This document shows, piece after piece, positions 1-13,227 of a DNA stretch of 64,000 nucleotides. The notes under the pieces were generated by a model that was not told the origin of the DNA, ran no database searches, and saw only the letters and a list, made by a program, of their open reading frames with translations. Origin of the DNA: Loxodes magnus (taxonomy: Eukaryota > Ciliophora > Karyorelictea > Loxodida > Loxodidae); the NCBI GenBank assembly GCA_946699065.1, contig CAMPDV010000008.1, positions 496,001 through 560,000 of the forward strand, in the 5' to 3' direction. Each line of letters opens with the position of its first letter. Within the stretch, counting starts at the first letter, position 1. Both the position numbers and the translations under genes were made by a program.

Positions 1-211
1 TAAATTAGTAGTATGTAAAATATAATATACTTATTTATTTTATTTAGATGAAACTATTTAACCATTTCTTTTAATCTAAAATAACAAATTTCAGTAACTT
101 CCTATTTATGATTTTACATTTTAAATATTTAAATTATATACTCCTTCATCTTTATTTTAGTCTAGTTGCTAGACTATTATTAAGTTTTATGATAGAAATT
201 TTAAAATCGAC

Positions 212-661
212 TCATTTTTCTTGAGGTTTTCCAATTAAGGGAAAATTTGGTATTTTCTTCCTGATTTTATAATTATAAGAGGAGCTCTAACTTAAAATTG
301 AATATTCTTCAAAATTCCTATGAATTATCTAATATTAGTTGTATAAATTACAAGATTACTAAATTCTATTTAATAGTTTACTCCTTACAAATAGATATAA
401 TATAATAACTTATGGAAAATTTAATTTAATATAGTGCATTTTTAATAATGACTATCTTACTCTTTTTTATTATAAATATAAATAAATGCTTATTTTATCC
501 TATATCTACATCTATTATTTTTGTATATAGAGCTTATAATTTAGTTTTGTTAATTTATATACTTTTCCTTTATCTAGCTTATGATTAAATTTCTCTAAAT
601 AATTTACTGTTTCTACTATTTGTGTAATAATATCATTAAGCATATCGCTTACTTTATACAT
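212..661 (-). CDS. possible small unknown protein, 149 aa (low confidence)
   Basis: Reading TAA/TAG as Gln gives 149 codons from an ATG at 661 to a TGA at 212-214 without any internal TGA. The N-terminus (MYKVSDMLNDIITQIVETVN) and C-terminus (FPLIGKPQEK) look protein-like. The middle is rich in K, I, Y, Q and L, as random AT-rich DNA would also be. It would be divergent from the kelch-like gene that begins near 854. No family is recognised and there are no clear membrane segments. It could be chance, because long open frames are easy in this code. Confidence 0.25.
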
Positions 662-853
662 TGCTATTTTTCCTTAAATATAAAAATAGTCCTAAGCATA
701 GAAATATTTAATTAAACTAGATACCTACCTTTTAAAATTAACAGAAACTAGCAAAAGTCAGTACTATATTAAGAGATCTCTAAAATTTTTAATTTAAAAT
801 AATAAAGTTGTAGTGATTATTTATAGTAGTAACTACATAAAGAGTTATATTAG

Positions 854-2444
854 ATGGCTAAGCAAGCAAAAGTGAAATAGCAATTCTAAGAGATAAATAG
901 GAATAATTATTTAAATAATATAAATATTATTAATCAAGATAATCTATCTAATAATAGTTAAAGCCATAATTAAAAAAGTATTAAAGAGAATATAAAATAA
1001 GACTAAGAGAAGAAAATGCTATAAAAGAATAAAATTATGAAATAGGGAATAAGGATAAGAGGGCTTGCTAGATAATTTAAGTATTTATAATTAATACAAA
1101 TGAAATATTTAAGCTGAGAGAATAAACATTGTAAAAGTGCTAATTGCTTAGTTTATTAACTATAACTATTTTGTTTTACATAAGATAAATTTTTTAAATA
1201 TCTTTAAAAATAAAGCTAAATAATGCTATTATTTGCAATTAGAAATGAAATCATAAATTAAATGAGTATCTAAAGAAAAAGTGGCTATGAAAATAATATT
1301 TGCAAGGAAAGTCTTAAGACTCTAAAATAAGCAATCTTAATCTTCACTTTAGTAAAGCTGAGCTAGCATACCGTTGCTTTTAATCAAATATGAAATAATT
1401 GAAAAACTTCCTAGCACTTTTGAAAAATACTCTCTATGTTGCTTTTTAAAAAAGAATCTCTAAGTACTTAACATTTTGTCCTAAGAATTGCTTTAAATAG
1501 ATCTAAGCCAATTCATAAGCGATACTAGCTAATTGAAAGATTTAAATTCTGATTGTTCCCTATGCTTAGTCTAGAATATGAGCCTGATTGTAATATAACC
1601 TCTTGAATATAGAATACAGTAAGACATCAAACAGTTAATTAAAACATCAATTTTTGAAATAAATCTTGAGCAGCAATTTATCAGATATTTAGGAGATCTT
1701 ATACCAGCATCTAGAAATTCAGAAACTATATACTACAAAAATAAGCTTTATATAATTGGAGGTTTTAGTGGTAAATAGTTATCTAAACGAACAATGTAAG
1801 AGCTTGATTTAAAGAGCTATAAGATAAGATAGTTATAAAAGCAGCTAATAAGAAAGTTGAACATATGTGCAACAATAAACAGATATAAAGGAATGATATA
1901 CATTAGTGGAAACTAAATCAATTCTTAAAATCTGTATCTAGAAATGTATGAAATTAAGAATGATGCATGGAGTTGTAAATCCTTTTTCTAAAATCAAAAC
2001 ATTAAAATTATTAATCTAACTCAAGCTTCTCCTTCATAGTTTCTGGTTTTAAGTGAGTAAGGTCTTATGTTCAAAACTGCACAATCATGGTTGCTTGAAA
2101 CTAATAATAATAAGTGGGATTTAAAATATCGCTTCTTATCAAACTTGAATGAAATATAATCAATAAATACTTAGTCTAGAAGATATAACTTTATTAATAG
2201 CTCCATTTATCTACATAGGAAATTATATTTTATGGAGTATCAGTAAAGTGGCTAAATTGTTATTCTTAAGTTTGACATCAATAATGGATTTCAGCACGAA
2301 ATCTTCTTTCAATTTAAGTTGGAAGAATCAGAAATTCCATACTAAAGATATTTTAGCAGATACTTTGTGAGTAGAAACTATAGGGAACAGTAAACGGAAG
2401 TTTAGCAGGAATTTTCTAAATAAGCTAATAGTTTGACTAAATGA
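854..2444 (+). CDS. kelch-repeat-like protein with coiled N-terminus
   Basis: The C-terminal half is one clean frame ending at TGA 2442-2444. It holds a kelch-like beta-propeller signature (NKLYIIGGFSG, then MIYISGN, then further strand-like blocks such as NNNKWDLKYR). Kelch repeats usually form protein-binding propellers, often on cytoskeletal or ubiquitin-ligase partners. Upstream, another frame reads as a charged helical segment (YKIRLREENAIKEQNYEIG), so the gene is spliced. A 20-nt GT..AG intron at 1555-1574 joins that frame to the propeller frame. The first exon is uncertain: ATG 854 is the nearest plausible start and would need a further intron of about 29 nt. No other domain is recognised. 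The family call rests on the GG and strand pattern, not on a full set of six repeats. Confidence 0.55.
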
Positions 2445-2908
2445 ATCTAGTTAAATAGACTCAATCAAATTTATTCAATTTAAAGAAATTTCTTTTCTTG
2501 TTTTTATATTTTAACTTAGCCAATCTATTTACATCAAGCTGTCTTTATTTTCCCTTCCTCTGAAATAAATAAAAATAAATAAGAAATTACATTAGATAAT
2601 CTATGATTTCTTACCTATGATTAAAGAATATATAATGTACTTATTTAAAGAGAATGGTAGATGCATATTCAAAAGGGTTAATTTAAAAGATTATAAAAGT
2701 AGCAGTTGCAAGGATTAGACTAAGTAGGTAGTTATATTAGATAGGATTGAATAGTTACTAATCAAATAAATGAATATAACATAGTTCTTTATTTAGAGGG
2801 TAGTTTATAAAAGAAGTGTTTATGAGGAATTAATTAAATGATGAGTATTTAGTGCTAATTAGTATTTAAATATGCTGCTTTTTAACATTAAATTTCAATC
2901 CTTCCAAT
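2445..2908. other. intergenic spacer
   Basis: AT-rich sequence between two co-directional genes. I see no protein-like frame, RNA gene or repeat. It should carry the 3' end of the kelch-like gene and the promoter of the next gene. Confidence 0.5.
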
Positions 2909-5900
2909 ATGCAAACTAAATTTGAATTGGAATCAATAGCAGATAAGTTCTTAAATACTGGGAATTAAGAGTCCGCTGAAAGAAAATGAATGAAAAGATT
3001 GCTAAAGGAGCCAGAATGCTAGGAGATATTTGCTGAAATGATGAGTAGAGTAAGTTTATTTAAAATCCAATTAGCTAAATTAAGTTGTTAATAAAAAAAA
3101 GCAAAGCACCAAGAGATTTAAGGAAAACACCTTAGAAGCCTTGCTATAATAATTTTATATAAAGGCTCAAAACTTTGCTTAGAAAACAGACTAGTTAGCA
3201 ATAACCATTGAAAAGAAAGCAAAGCCACTCTAGGAAATGGAAAAAATTCTTGAACACTGTAAAAGCATCTTAGGCAGCTATGATGACTCAGATTTCTTAT
3301 AAATGGGAGAACCAATAACTGACATTGATGAATTGACAAAATCAAGAAAATAGTTAGAAGAAATACTAATAGAGCTAAGTCTAAAAGAAATACCTTTGGA
3401 AAGCGAAATAAACTAAATTTAGGTAATTTTTCATGCAGGAAGATATTTGAACTCGCTATTTTTGTGTTGAGCACATTATTCAGTAAAATGAGCAAAAGTT
3501 TAAGTAAAAAATAGAAGATATGAGTGTTGCTAACTATAATAAAATTCAATGATATAAAGAAAAAACTGCCATATAGATTTAAGATCTTCAAAACTATATC
3601 TTGAAAGCTCAAGAATCTACATTGTTTGAAGAGGATTAAATGAAAATGATGATTGAAGACTTTTGAGGAACTTAGGTTAGATTTTAGGAGTTAACAGACT
3701 CTAAAGGTAAATCTAAGCCTACTGTTCTAAGATAGAAACTGATTATTTCTGAGCAAAACTTAAATATGTACAAAGCACAAAATAAGAAACTATAAGAAGA
3801 TATTTAAGCTTCCAAAGCCATCATGCGAGAATTAACTCTTGAATAAGAAGAATTTAAGTTTAGCAACAGCATGCTCAAAAGTACAATCTTGAATATTTTC
3901 AAGACTTAAGGGAAATATTTTGATAAGCTTTATTCACTTTATAAGAGCTAGGAGTTTACTAAGATTACTCAATGGTTTGATGAGGAAACAAGATATAAGG
4001 ATCAATAATTATATGATTTATAAATGGATCAAGATTTGCTTGTGGAGCATTTGAAATTTATCTTATAAAGACCAATTTAAATGTATGATAAAATAGTGAC
4101 TTCATCTAGAATTTTAGAACTTCTAGAAATTGATATTGAAAATTTAGAAATCTGGAAGAACAATTTAGGAACTTTGTTTTCTATGAGTAAAGAGAAAGTT
4201 AAGAAAAAAGCAAAAAAACTTGCTAAAGAACCTTAAAAAGAGATTGAAGAATAAAGTAAAGATTTTGATAGAAAGAAAAGAAGAAAAGCTCTCAAACCTA
4301 AAGATATGTGGGGTTCATAAATTCCTAATACTATTTAAGAAAATATCGAGAAGGAAGATAAAACAAAGGAGGAACAATAAATTTAAGAAGAAAGCGATCA
4401 ACCAGAAGAAGATTAAGAAAAAGACTAATAGAACTAATTACTGCAAATATTTATCAAACCATCAAAAAGTTCTTTACAAATTAATTAAGATTACTACGAG
4501 CCTGAAGATTATGATTACGTAAAATCCAAGATGAAAATTAAAACGCAGGAAAGTGAAACATAAACTGAGAACGTAGTAATAATAAACTAAAATCAAATGG
4601 AAGAATTCTCTACTTTGTTACAACAATATAGCATGACTGCTATTACATTAGAAAACTAGCATATTGAATAAGAAAAAGAAGACCTAGAGAAAAATTAAAA
4701 TTTCTAGTTTTCTTCTATTTTTATACAACCTGATTTATTATTGCAGATTAGAAAATCACCTATTAAATAAATTAAAAACTTAACTACTTCAAGATCTTCT
4801 TCAGAGCAAGAAATCTAGTTCTAAACTTCTCGAATTTCAAGAGAAAAATCTTCTTAATCACCTTAGAAAAAAGCTACTCACAGTGAACATCAGCCTTTGT
4901 TTTTTAATTTGCAAGATTTAAATGGATAAAGCCCTAGAGAAAGTTCTTAATAAACCTGAGAATAAGTATATTCGATGAATTAAAATCTTATTGAATTTGA
5001 ATAATATTTAGGCTCTTCTACGCAAGGCCTTGAAAGAGGAAAAAATAAAAAAATATAAGTAACACCTTAAACACAAAGTTAAGAAACCTAATGTTGATAC
5101 TATTAGCAAAAAACCCAATCAACTGAAATAGAAAACTAATATTTTACTAGTGAAATTGCCATATAAACTAAGAATCAACTCCTTGATGATCTTCTTAAAA
5201 CTTATAAAATTGTAACTGTCGAGAAAGGAATTTAAACAACTTAAATAAAGATGAAAAATTAGAGTATTTCTACACCTATTATGCTTTCTGAAAAGTTCTT
5301 AAAAGATACATAACTTAACAAATTAGTTGATGAGACGGGAGTTTAAACAAATGAAGACTATTTATTCATTTCTAAAATTTTAAATGAAAAGCAATTTCAT
5401 TTTTAGGAAAAAGTGCAGATAGAAAAGCAATATTAAGTAATGAAGATGGATTATGATCGCTTAAAAAGGAACAATGAAATGGTTAAATAGTAGTATGAAG
5501 AGTTGCAGGCAGTTTTTTACCGTCTTTAGAGAACTCCTAAGTTTGGAGCTTTCAGAAAATATGCAAATTAGTAATAGTAAAACTCACCTAAAGACTAATC
5601 TTCTTATAAACTATTTAAGACATCAAATGCCTTTATCTAAGACTCTTAAGGTAGACTATTTGCTTAAGACTAAGCTGATCAGCAAATAGAAAAGTCTGAA
5701 AACACTTCTTTTTCAAATTTTGATGCATAGAACTAGCACCATCAGGACTATAAGCTTGAAAGTGAGAGAGAAAAATCCGATATTTCAAATATTTAGGACT
5801 ATTCTTATTAGAAAACCTCTTAAATTTTAATGGAAAGTCCTAATTAGTCTTTAATCATGAAAACCAAAAATTAAAAGCTAGAAGTCTCTTAGAAATAAGA

Positions 5901-6936
5901 AAATGATGTCTTTTAATCTTCTGCATTCTAAAGTGTAGATGTAACTGATGCTGAAACCAACCTTCCTCATCGTTCAAAATTTTCTTCAGTTTATACTAAT
6001 TAAAGCAATTACTTATCTGAAACCTTGTCACACATTGCAAAATACCAAACGCAAGAAATTAGCACATTTACTCCAAAGTAATACATTGGAATGAAGCTAA
6101 ACGTAGTTAATTTTCCTTATAGTGAAGCAAGCACAAATATAACTTAAAATGCAAGAAGAGCTGCACAAGTGGATAAGCAGACATAAATTTCTAAAAAATG
6201 ATAGGAAGAACTTCAAAAATAAGATCTAGTTAAATAGCTCAGAGACATTTTAACTATCTTTAAGATTTAGGTAGTCTATGACGAAAATGATGGGTTATCT
6301 AATGTTTGGAACTGAGTGATTAGAACAAGAGTAAATAAGCAATTTATGCTAAAAGAAATAATTATCTTAGGAATGCATCTTATAACTGATACTAAGTACA
6401 ATGTTCAGCTATAACCTCAATCATTTGAAAAATCTGATTATAAAAGAACCATATAGTCACCAATTACTACCATGTTTGATTAGTGCTCCTATAATATTAA
6501 AAGGAAACATCGGGCTAGACATAAGTGGAAATTACTTCTCTAAAATTTTTTTAAGCATTATGCATAAAATTTGGGTAAAACGTATAGATTTAGGATTCTA
6601 GTTGATCCCCTAGAAGTGTGATATTAAATGATTATAAATGCTAAACATGTGAAAACTTTATTAACTTCTACAAAATTTATTTCCTAAATGGAAGAACTAG
6701 ATTTAGAAATTTTACCGCCATTATAAACAGCTTAAACAGATAGAAATTCTTCTGTACCTCCTTCATTACTATAAAGAAGAAAACTCTAGTATTAGCGTAG
6801 AAGATTAGAATCAATGGGAACTTAAAATCCTGGAGATATAACACCTAGATAAATCTTAAGGAAGCCTATGGAACCAGGATAATAGTAATTAAAAACCATT
6901 AAATTTGACTTGGCAAAAGAGCTCGAAAATTCGTGA
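2909..6936 (+). CDS. large coiled-coil/low-complexity protein, about 1,328 aa
   Basis: Three exons joined by introns of 25 nt (3050-3074) and 16 nt (3423-3438) give 1,329 codons from ATG 2909 to TGA 6934-6936. Both introns are needed to keep the frame protein-like. The N-terminal 400 residues are helical and charged, with repeated EKK/KELE heptad-like stretches. The middle is Q/S/E-rich and probably disordered, and contains a conserved-looking patch YRLQRTPKFGAFRKYAN near residue 845. The last 250 residues form a more ordered basic region (NVWNWVIRTRVNKQFMLKE) followed by a Pro/Arg-rich tail. In-frame TGA codons fall where Trp is plausible (NVWNW, PLEVWYQ). I do not recognise the family. Length and composition would fit a ciliary or cortical scaffold protein, which is inference only. 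Confidence 0.7.
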
Positions 6937-7521
6937 TTGCTAGCTATAAATAATTGTGCTTTTAAGTAACTTCTATAATTATTTCTCAAATAAATATATG
7001 TTTAACATCATCTCAGATAGTACTAGTAAAGCAGTTCTTCTGCTATTAAGATAATATTAAATCAAGTTATATTAATAGCTAAGTTTATATAGTTATTAAT
7101 TTCTCTTAAGCAAATATAGTTTAAATGATTTAATATCATGAAGCAGCAAGAAATATAAATAGATTTTTGTGTAAAGCATTGAAAGTATAAAATGACTATT
7201 TTCTTGAAGAATAAGCGTTAATGACTTAATTTATAATAATTTATCTTGTATTGTTTAAAGATGAATATCTGATTTATCTTTAGTTAATTTCCTTTATAAA
7301 ATAGATAAGTTATTAAGAAATTTACTAATAATGTCTTTATTCAATTTAATCAAATATTAAAACTCTCTTAGTGCTTTAATTCTTCCTTCTTTTTTCTAAA
7401 TTAGCTTATTTTTGCTAAAGTTATTTTTGAGAATAGTTTTGCTATCAATAGTTTGACTAATAATTTGATAATGAAGTGAAATTAAAAATTTGATTATAGA
7501 TTAAATTTTGAAAGTATCTGA
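6937..7521. other. intergenic spacer between convergent genes
   Basis: AT-rich DNA between the 3' ends of the coiled-coil gene (+) and the Tim10-like gene (-). No protein-like frame, repeat or RNA gene was seen. Confidence 0.5.
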
Positions 7522-7737
7522 TCACATCATTTTTTCTTGAATTTTAATTCTTGCAATCAACTCTTGAACTTGAAGAAATTTGAAAGCACATCTATCCATG
7601 CAACTCAATTCCGAAGATTTAAGTTCTTCTTCCACGTAATCAGGAATACATTTCTTTAGACACATTTACTCCAATTTATTGTAATAAGATTTATTTATTT
7701 TCGCAATAGCTTCATTTGTAAACTTTAACTAGTCCAT
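7522..7737 (-). CDS. small Tim chaperone, Tim10-like
   Basis: A 71-codon gene from ATG 7737 to TGA 7522-7524. It encodes a small Tim protein, the family of hexameric chaperones that carry hydrophobic precursors across the mitochondrial intermembrane space. The family hallmark is twin CX3C motifs, present here as CLKKC and CMDRC separated by 15 residues (the usual range is 11-16), each followed by a helix. The residues after the second motif (CAFKFL) and the acidic spacer resemble Tim10 more than Tim9 or Tim8, but the exact paralogue is uncertain. The length suits the family (about 70-100 aa). No intron is needed. A TAG in the N-terminal helix is read as Gln. Confidence 0.88.
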
Positions 7738-9104
7738 TTTAAATAAATTAACTATTTTATTTCCTTTTATTTCTTAATCATGTCAATCCTCTTAAATGCC
7801 TACTATTCAATTAAATCTAAAATTACATTAAATCAAACTATTTACAAGCACTTATTCTTTATTTATATACAAGGCATTTCTAGTTTAATAGTAGAATATA
7901 ATCTCAAAAGAGTCAGCAAATCATCTACTATTGCAATTTAAGTGGCTTTATTTAAATTAGTGCTAGATTTAAAAATTTAAGGTATTAATACTTAGATTTA
8001 TATTAATAAGCTAATATTATTATTTTTCTCTATATTGGTTTTTTGAAAACTCTCTATTAACTTTAATTTCTCACTTTTTATGTTCATTATACTTTAAATC
8101 CTAAAAATTAAATTCAAATGTGATTTTAATTGTGCAATGTATTAAGTTTTACTTATCTATATTTATTTTAATTTTGCAAGCGTCAGATTATCTATTTAGC
8201 TATCTAGATTTTATGGATTGAAGTAAATGTTTATTAGCTATAGATTTCTAAATAATTAAGGATATTCTTATACTATTAAATGAATGCTAGTTTTAATTAT
8301 AAGAGACTTATTCTCATTTAGATATATATTGTTAACTGTTTAGATTGACTTCTTCTTATTTCAGAATTCATTTAGCTAGCTATTTAAGCTATTTTATTAT
8401 CGATCTAATTATTATAGCTTGCATAAGTTAGGTAACACTATAATGTCAATAATTTTACACTTGATTGCCTTTAGTTTTATGAATGCTTAATAAATTGTGC
8501 AGTTAGTAATAAAAGGAAATTATTCTTTTTACCTAAGTTTGCTAGTTATACAAAAATGTCCTAATAAATGCTTACTTGGAAACTATGAAATGAGCTTCTA
8601 TAATTAGATAATTTAAGAGGCATAAGTTTGAATATAAAATAACTTAGGCATAATTATTATTATGCTATTGAAGCATAAATTACATTGCTTAGCTCATACT
8701 AAAAGCTATCTTTGTAATCTTAATATTTATTATAAGTTAAGAAGCATATCCTTAAGAATTTTAAACTTAACTCTCTTGCTTAATACTGTCCTATTACATT
8801 CTAAGATATAACTTCAGAGGCTAATTTATAAAATAGAAAGTGATATAAAATTATCTCTAAATAAAGAAGATCTATCATTATATATTTTTGAATAACATTT
8901 AGTCAAATATTAGTGATAACTTTGCTATGTTAGATTTAAAATAAGGACTATAAATAAAGAATATACTTATAAATCTTAAGTAATGCTTAAGTCTTAAACC
9001 ATTTTTATTACCTTCTATACTTTAAATCCTTAGTATTTACGCTAAGAAGTAATTCTATAGATATTAGAACTAATTAATTTTAAAATAGTTAAAAGGCATA
9101 AAAT
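7738..9104. other. intergenic spacer between divergent genes
   Basis: About 1.4 kb of AT-rich DNA between the starts of the Tim10-like gene (-) and the glycosyltransferase-like gene (+). It should contain both promoters. I see no convincing coding frame on either strand and no clear repeat unit. Confidence 0.45.
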
Positions 9105-10779
9105 ATGAAAATATTAAGACTCAGACTTTGTTTATTAATAGCAATAATAGTTACCTTTATGATGATAAATTTTGCTTAATAAATCACTATGAAGAATGAG
9201 GTTGGAACGCAGATTTAGCAATAAAAATAAATATAATAGAAGGAAGTTAAAAGAACTTTAGCGTATTACAAAAATAAAAACGAAAGTATGAGTAATTATC
9301 TATAAAACTAAATGACTTTAAAAAGTTATGATTCTGTATTTTTTGAGATAAATAAGTATTGACGTAAATCGTATGAAAATGTAACTAAGATTAGCTAAAT
9401 TTTAGAAATGTATGATAATATTTCTTAGTGTGTTCAAATTGATTATCACTAAATTTGAAAGTACTCTTCATTTCCACCTAATAGATATGCTACTATTTCA
9501 GCTACTTCCAATTCTTTTTCTGATTTTTTACCTTTTGTTGGAATGGTTTATAAAATTTGTGGATATGAGCCAGTTTATTTTTTATAAGGGTAAACTAGTG
9601 AATGAGAAAGTGAACTGAATTAATTAAAACTAAGGTTTTTAAAAGATTAAGGTTATAGAATGTTTCACTTCGACATTTTGCCTCCTGAAGTATTCAACTA
9701 ATCAATTAAAAATTTCAGCTGAGCCCAAGATCTTAGAATATGAATTCCATTATTTTTCAACCCTAACGACTTTTTGATACAAACAGATGCTGATCTCATA
9801 TCGATTTAATGTGGGTTATACTATTTACATAATATAACTTAGTATAAATTTTTTCACACCTGAAGAAATTTCTATAAGCAGAGCTTTAAATTTAGAGGGT
9901 AAAGTATCTCCTAAAGGCTTCTATTTTATTTTTTATCCTATTATGCTTCAGATTATGTTCAAATATTTTTAAACTCTACTGATAAATTAAAATGAACAGA
10001 TTAGTAAAAGAAGAGCTATATATAAGATTAAATGATCCAAATATTTAGAGGAAGAGAATGATAATTTTTTGATGAACTTTATATATCTCAATATACTTAA
10101 AACTGATCCTTGCTTTAGAATAATTAAACTTGACTCAATCAAGCTTATAAAAGCTATGGAATGAATTAAAGCACTTAAATGCTTTTCGGTGCTAAAATAA
10201 GGAATTATGCGTATAGATATAAACATGTTTACGAAAGGTTTTATAACTAGAGGACTTAATGCTTTTTAAACTTGAGGAATAAAAACTGATATAATTTAGC
10301 TTATATTTATGAAAAATGCTGAATACTACATATAAAATAAACATACGAAGATTTACCTTGATTGTTTGCTATAAAAATGGGCTGCTATTTTAGAGATTAG
10401 CTTCTAACTTTAGCATAATACTCATAGTCTAGTAAAAAAATGAGAAATTAGGATTGGCAAGATGTTTTAGATTACTTGTAGCAAAATAAAAATTCATAAG
10501 CAGATAAATAAATTAGGGGATTGTTAATTATCTTATTTAAATCTAATAGTCTTTATTTCTTTATGCTCTCTAGAAAGAAAATACTTAATTTCGTCTTATC
10601 CTCATAATCTTTACTTTTAAGCCTTTAATTATAATTAACTCATTAAATTAAATTTATATGATGCTCTTGATCTTAAGTTAAGAAATAAGTTTAAAAAGCT
10701 CTTAAGTATTAAAATACAAAGCAGAGTAAATTTTGATGATAAATAGCTAGTGTATAATATTATAGGCTAATAATAGTGA
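9105..10779 (+). CDS. type II membrane glycosyltransferase-like protein
   Basis: ATG 9105 opens with a basic stretch and one hydrophobic segment (MKILRLRLCLLIAIIVTFMM), typical of a signal anchor for Golgi or ER type II proteins. Around residues 140-250 the order of motifs resembles GT-A glycosyltransferases of the nucleotide-diphospho-sugar class: a strand (YATISATS), a helix with GYEPVYFL, and then the metal-binding DxD motif in NDFLIQTDADLISI. Several N-x-S/T sites fit a secretory protein. The frame is clean to about 10426. A 25-nt intron (10427-10451) then moves it into a last exon ending at TGA 10777-10779 (550 codons). The last exon reads well (SSYPHNLYFQAFNYNQLIKL), but the exact splice is inferred. 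Donor, acceptor and linkage cannot be told from the sequence. Confidence 0.6.
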
Positions 10780-12216
10780 AGATTATAAATTAACTATAGC
10801 TAAAAGTAGAATCTAAAATAAAATAGTTTTATAGCTTAATAGTTAATAACAAACAAGTAATCCATATTTAAATTAAGCTATTGATACAAACACAAAGAAC
10901 TATAGATTTTATTACAAAGAGACTAATTGTAGCAGTTATACTGATAATTATATTATTTATATAAATATTAAAATTACATTAGTGATATAAATCAAAACTT
11001 TAACTTTTAAATGCTAGTATCTATATTAGTTAAAGATATAATTATCAGTGAGCAAATGTTTCTTATTAATTAGAAAAAGATAATTAAGTTGATAAATACA
11101 ATTTTAGTAAAAATGAAATTAATTATTTCCAAAATTTTAATGCAACAGTCATAAGTAATTTTTATAAGGCTTATGTAAAATAAAGTTTAGAATATACTTA
11201 AAATAATTAAATTTTATGAAATTTACACTTTAAATGTTTTTAAAATCATAAAATAGTCAAATTCTTAATCTTTGAAATATTAAATAGGTAAGCTTAAACA
11301 ATTTGAATATATAGCATTTTAAAGAGAGATGAGTATCAATGATATTATATAATAAAATTAAACATTTACTAAATCTGTATTATCAGATAGCTATATTTTA
11401 ATACCTATTCATTGATTTACCAAAACTTAAAAATCAATTGAATATTAGTTGTTTCTATATTTATACATTATGCTTTTATATTTCTAACTTATTAAACTGA
11501 GAAATATTTTATTTTCAATAGTTTATTCAAAAAGCAAAATATTTAATAAAAGGGCATAAAGTTCATAAGGTATATAAAGAGTTTAATAAGTTATAATATG
11601 AGCATAATTAGCCTTTTATTTAAATTTAAATTTTCTTAATTTATTTCTATTTTTATATGTTTAATACTTCTTTACTATAGCACTTTATATTTTAATTGTA
11701 ATTTTCCTCTTTCTAATATTGTACGTAATCATTTGACGGAATTAAAAGATATATAAATAATGCCTTAAAGTTGGATGGTTTTATTTCTTTTATGATCACT
11801 ATATAAATACCTCTTTTATATATTAATTGCTTGCTGAAGATAAAAATAATTGGTGACATTTTTAATTTGCTAGACTCCATTTTATAATTATCCATATTTA
11901 AGCAAATTTATTTAAAATTATTATAAAAAGATGATGATTACATTAGCTCTAGTTGAAGAGTGAAATCAAACTGCCTTCCTTCTGAAAATTATTATATTAA
12001 AATGATGATAAAATAATGAGATTTAATGATCTAACAAATGAGCTTTTTAAAACTGATTATAGTAAATACTAAGTTTGCCTTAGAAGTATTTCAATATTGT
12101 TATTAATCTAACACTATTACATTTAATCAACTGCTCTTTATTTATTTAATTGGATATACTTTATTTCAAGCTACTTTCCTAATAAGTTAAAGTTGTATAG
12201 AATTAAAGCAACATGA
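10780..12216. other. intergenic spacer between convergent genes
   Basis: About 1.4 kb of AT-rich DNA between two 3' ends. A 60-codon standard-code ORF on the minus strand (11713-11895) lacks protein-like continuation and is not supported. No RNA gene or repeat array was recognised. Confidence 0.45.
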
Positions 12217-13062
12217 TCATTATAATTTAAAAGAAAGCTTTAGAGATAACAGTAAGCTATTAGGATATATCATAAAGTACTCTTCACGTTCATAAGAAGT
12301 TAAACTCTTTATTTATAAAATAGATAAAGAGAAAGTAAGAGGATCTATCCATAAAGCTTAGATAAAACTTCGTTCTTCTAGTGAATAAGTAAAATACTTA
12401 CTCTGCAGGTTAGAGATAATTATAAGCATTAAATCTATAAATAATAAACAGCTCTTCAAATATTTCCATTAAGGTATAGCTTTGCTTATTTAATTCCTTA
12501 TTTCATTTATTTTAGAATTATTGCTATAAAAGTCACTTCTATGAGTGAGACACTTTATATATTATTAATTCTTTAGCTTCTAAAATAATTAAGACTTCTA
12601 TCTAGTAATTTCCTAGTTTATCAGCAAAAGTATAAAGGAGTATGTAGAAGAGAGCGATTTAACCTATTAAGGAGATAAATTAAAGCATAACACTTCGTTG
12701 ATATGGTAAGTTAATTAAACCAATTTTGCTAAATAGCTTGATAATAGTTTGAATGGATAAATAAGAAGCAAAAGTTGTTAAAAATGATAGTTAAAATTAT
12801 AGAGTTATTGCTGCTAATTTCTTGTAGTTATAAGTAAATTCTGGGGAGTATGCTCAGTTAATCTTTTTAGGTAAAAAGTAAAAGCACTAAGAATTACGAA
12901 TCCTAATATAAAGAGGAACATAATGTAAACAAAGTACTCCACTAAAATCTCCTAATCGAACAAATGTTTCATATTAAAATCTTCCAATGAGAGACTATTT
13001 GCTGGACACTCTTCAATACAGTTAATTAGTAAAAGGGTTAGAAATAGAATGAGGGATTTCAT
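12217..13062 (-). CDS. membrane protein with signal peptide, unknown function, 281 aa
   Basis: One open frame of 282 codons, from ATG 13062 to TGA 12217-12219, with no internal TGA. It begins with a textbook signal sequence (MKSLILFLTLLLINC) followed by a Cys-containing lumenal stretch (EECPANSL). A strong transmembrane segment (YFVYIMFLFILGFVILSAF) spans about residues 45-65, and a Lys/Arg cluster follows it. The remaining 200 residues are probably cytosolic, with charged and amphipathic segments. The start lies 165 bp from the divergent eL8 gene, so a shared promoter region is likely. No family is recognised. The coding call rests on the absence of TGA, the well-placed signal peptide and the membrane segment. 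Confidence 0.55.
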
Positions 13063-13227
13063 TTATTTATTTATAATTAAATAGCTAGAATTATTAATAT
13101 CAATAGCAAGTCTGCTAATAGGTTAAGTTGGTAAGCATTAGAATTGAAATAAAAGAGATTTAAACTAAATTAATGTAAAACTTGAAAGACTTTCTTATTT
13201 GATTGAGATTCTTCATTTTTATAAAAG
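13063..13227. promoter_or_regulatory. bidirectional promoter region (inferred)
   Basis: 165 bp separate the start codons of the membrane protein (-) and ribosomal protein eL8 (+). Both promoters and 5' leaders must fit here. No named element could be picked out with confidence. Confidence 0.4.

Noticed and set aside
3118-3612. 164-codon standard-code ORF on the minus strand
   Set aside because: Antisense shadow of the coiled-coil gene, whose plus frame has better composition and intron-supported continuity.
11713-11895. 60-codon minus-strand ORF
   Set aside because: Its continuation with TAA/TAG as Gln quickly becomes low-complexity with several TGA; no family signal.
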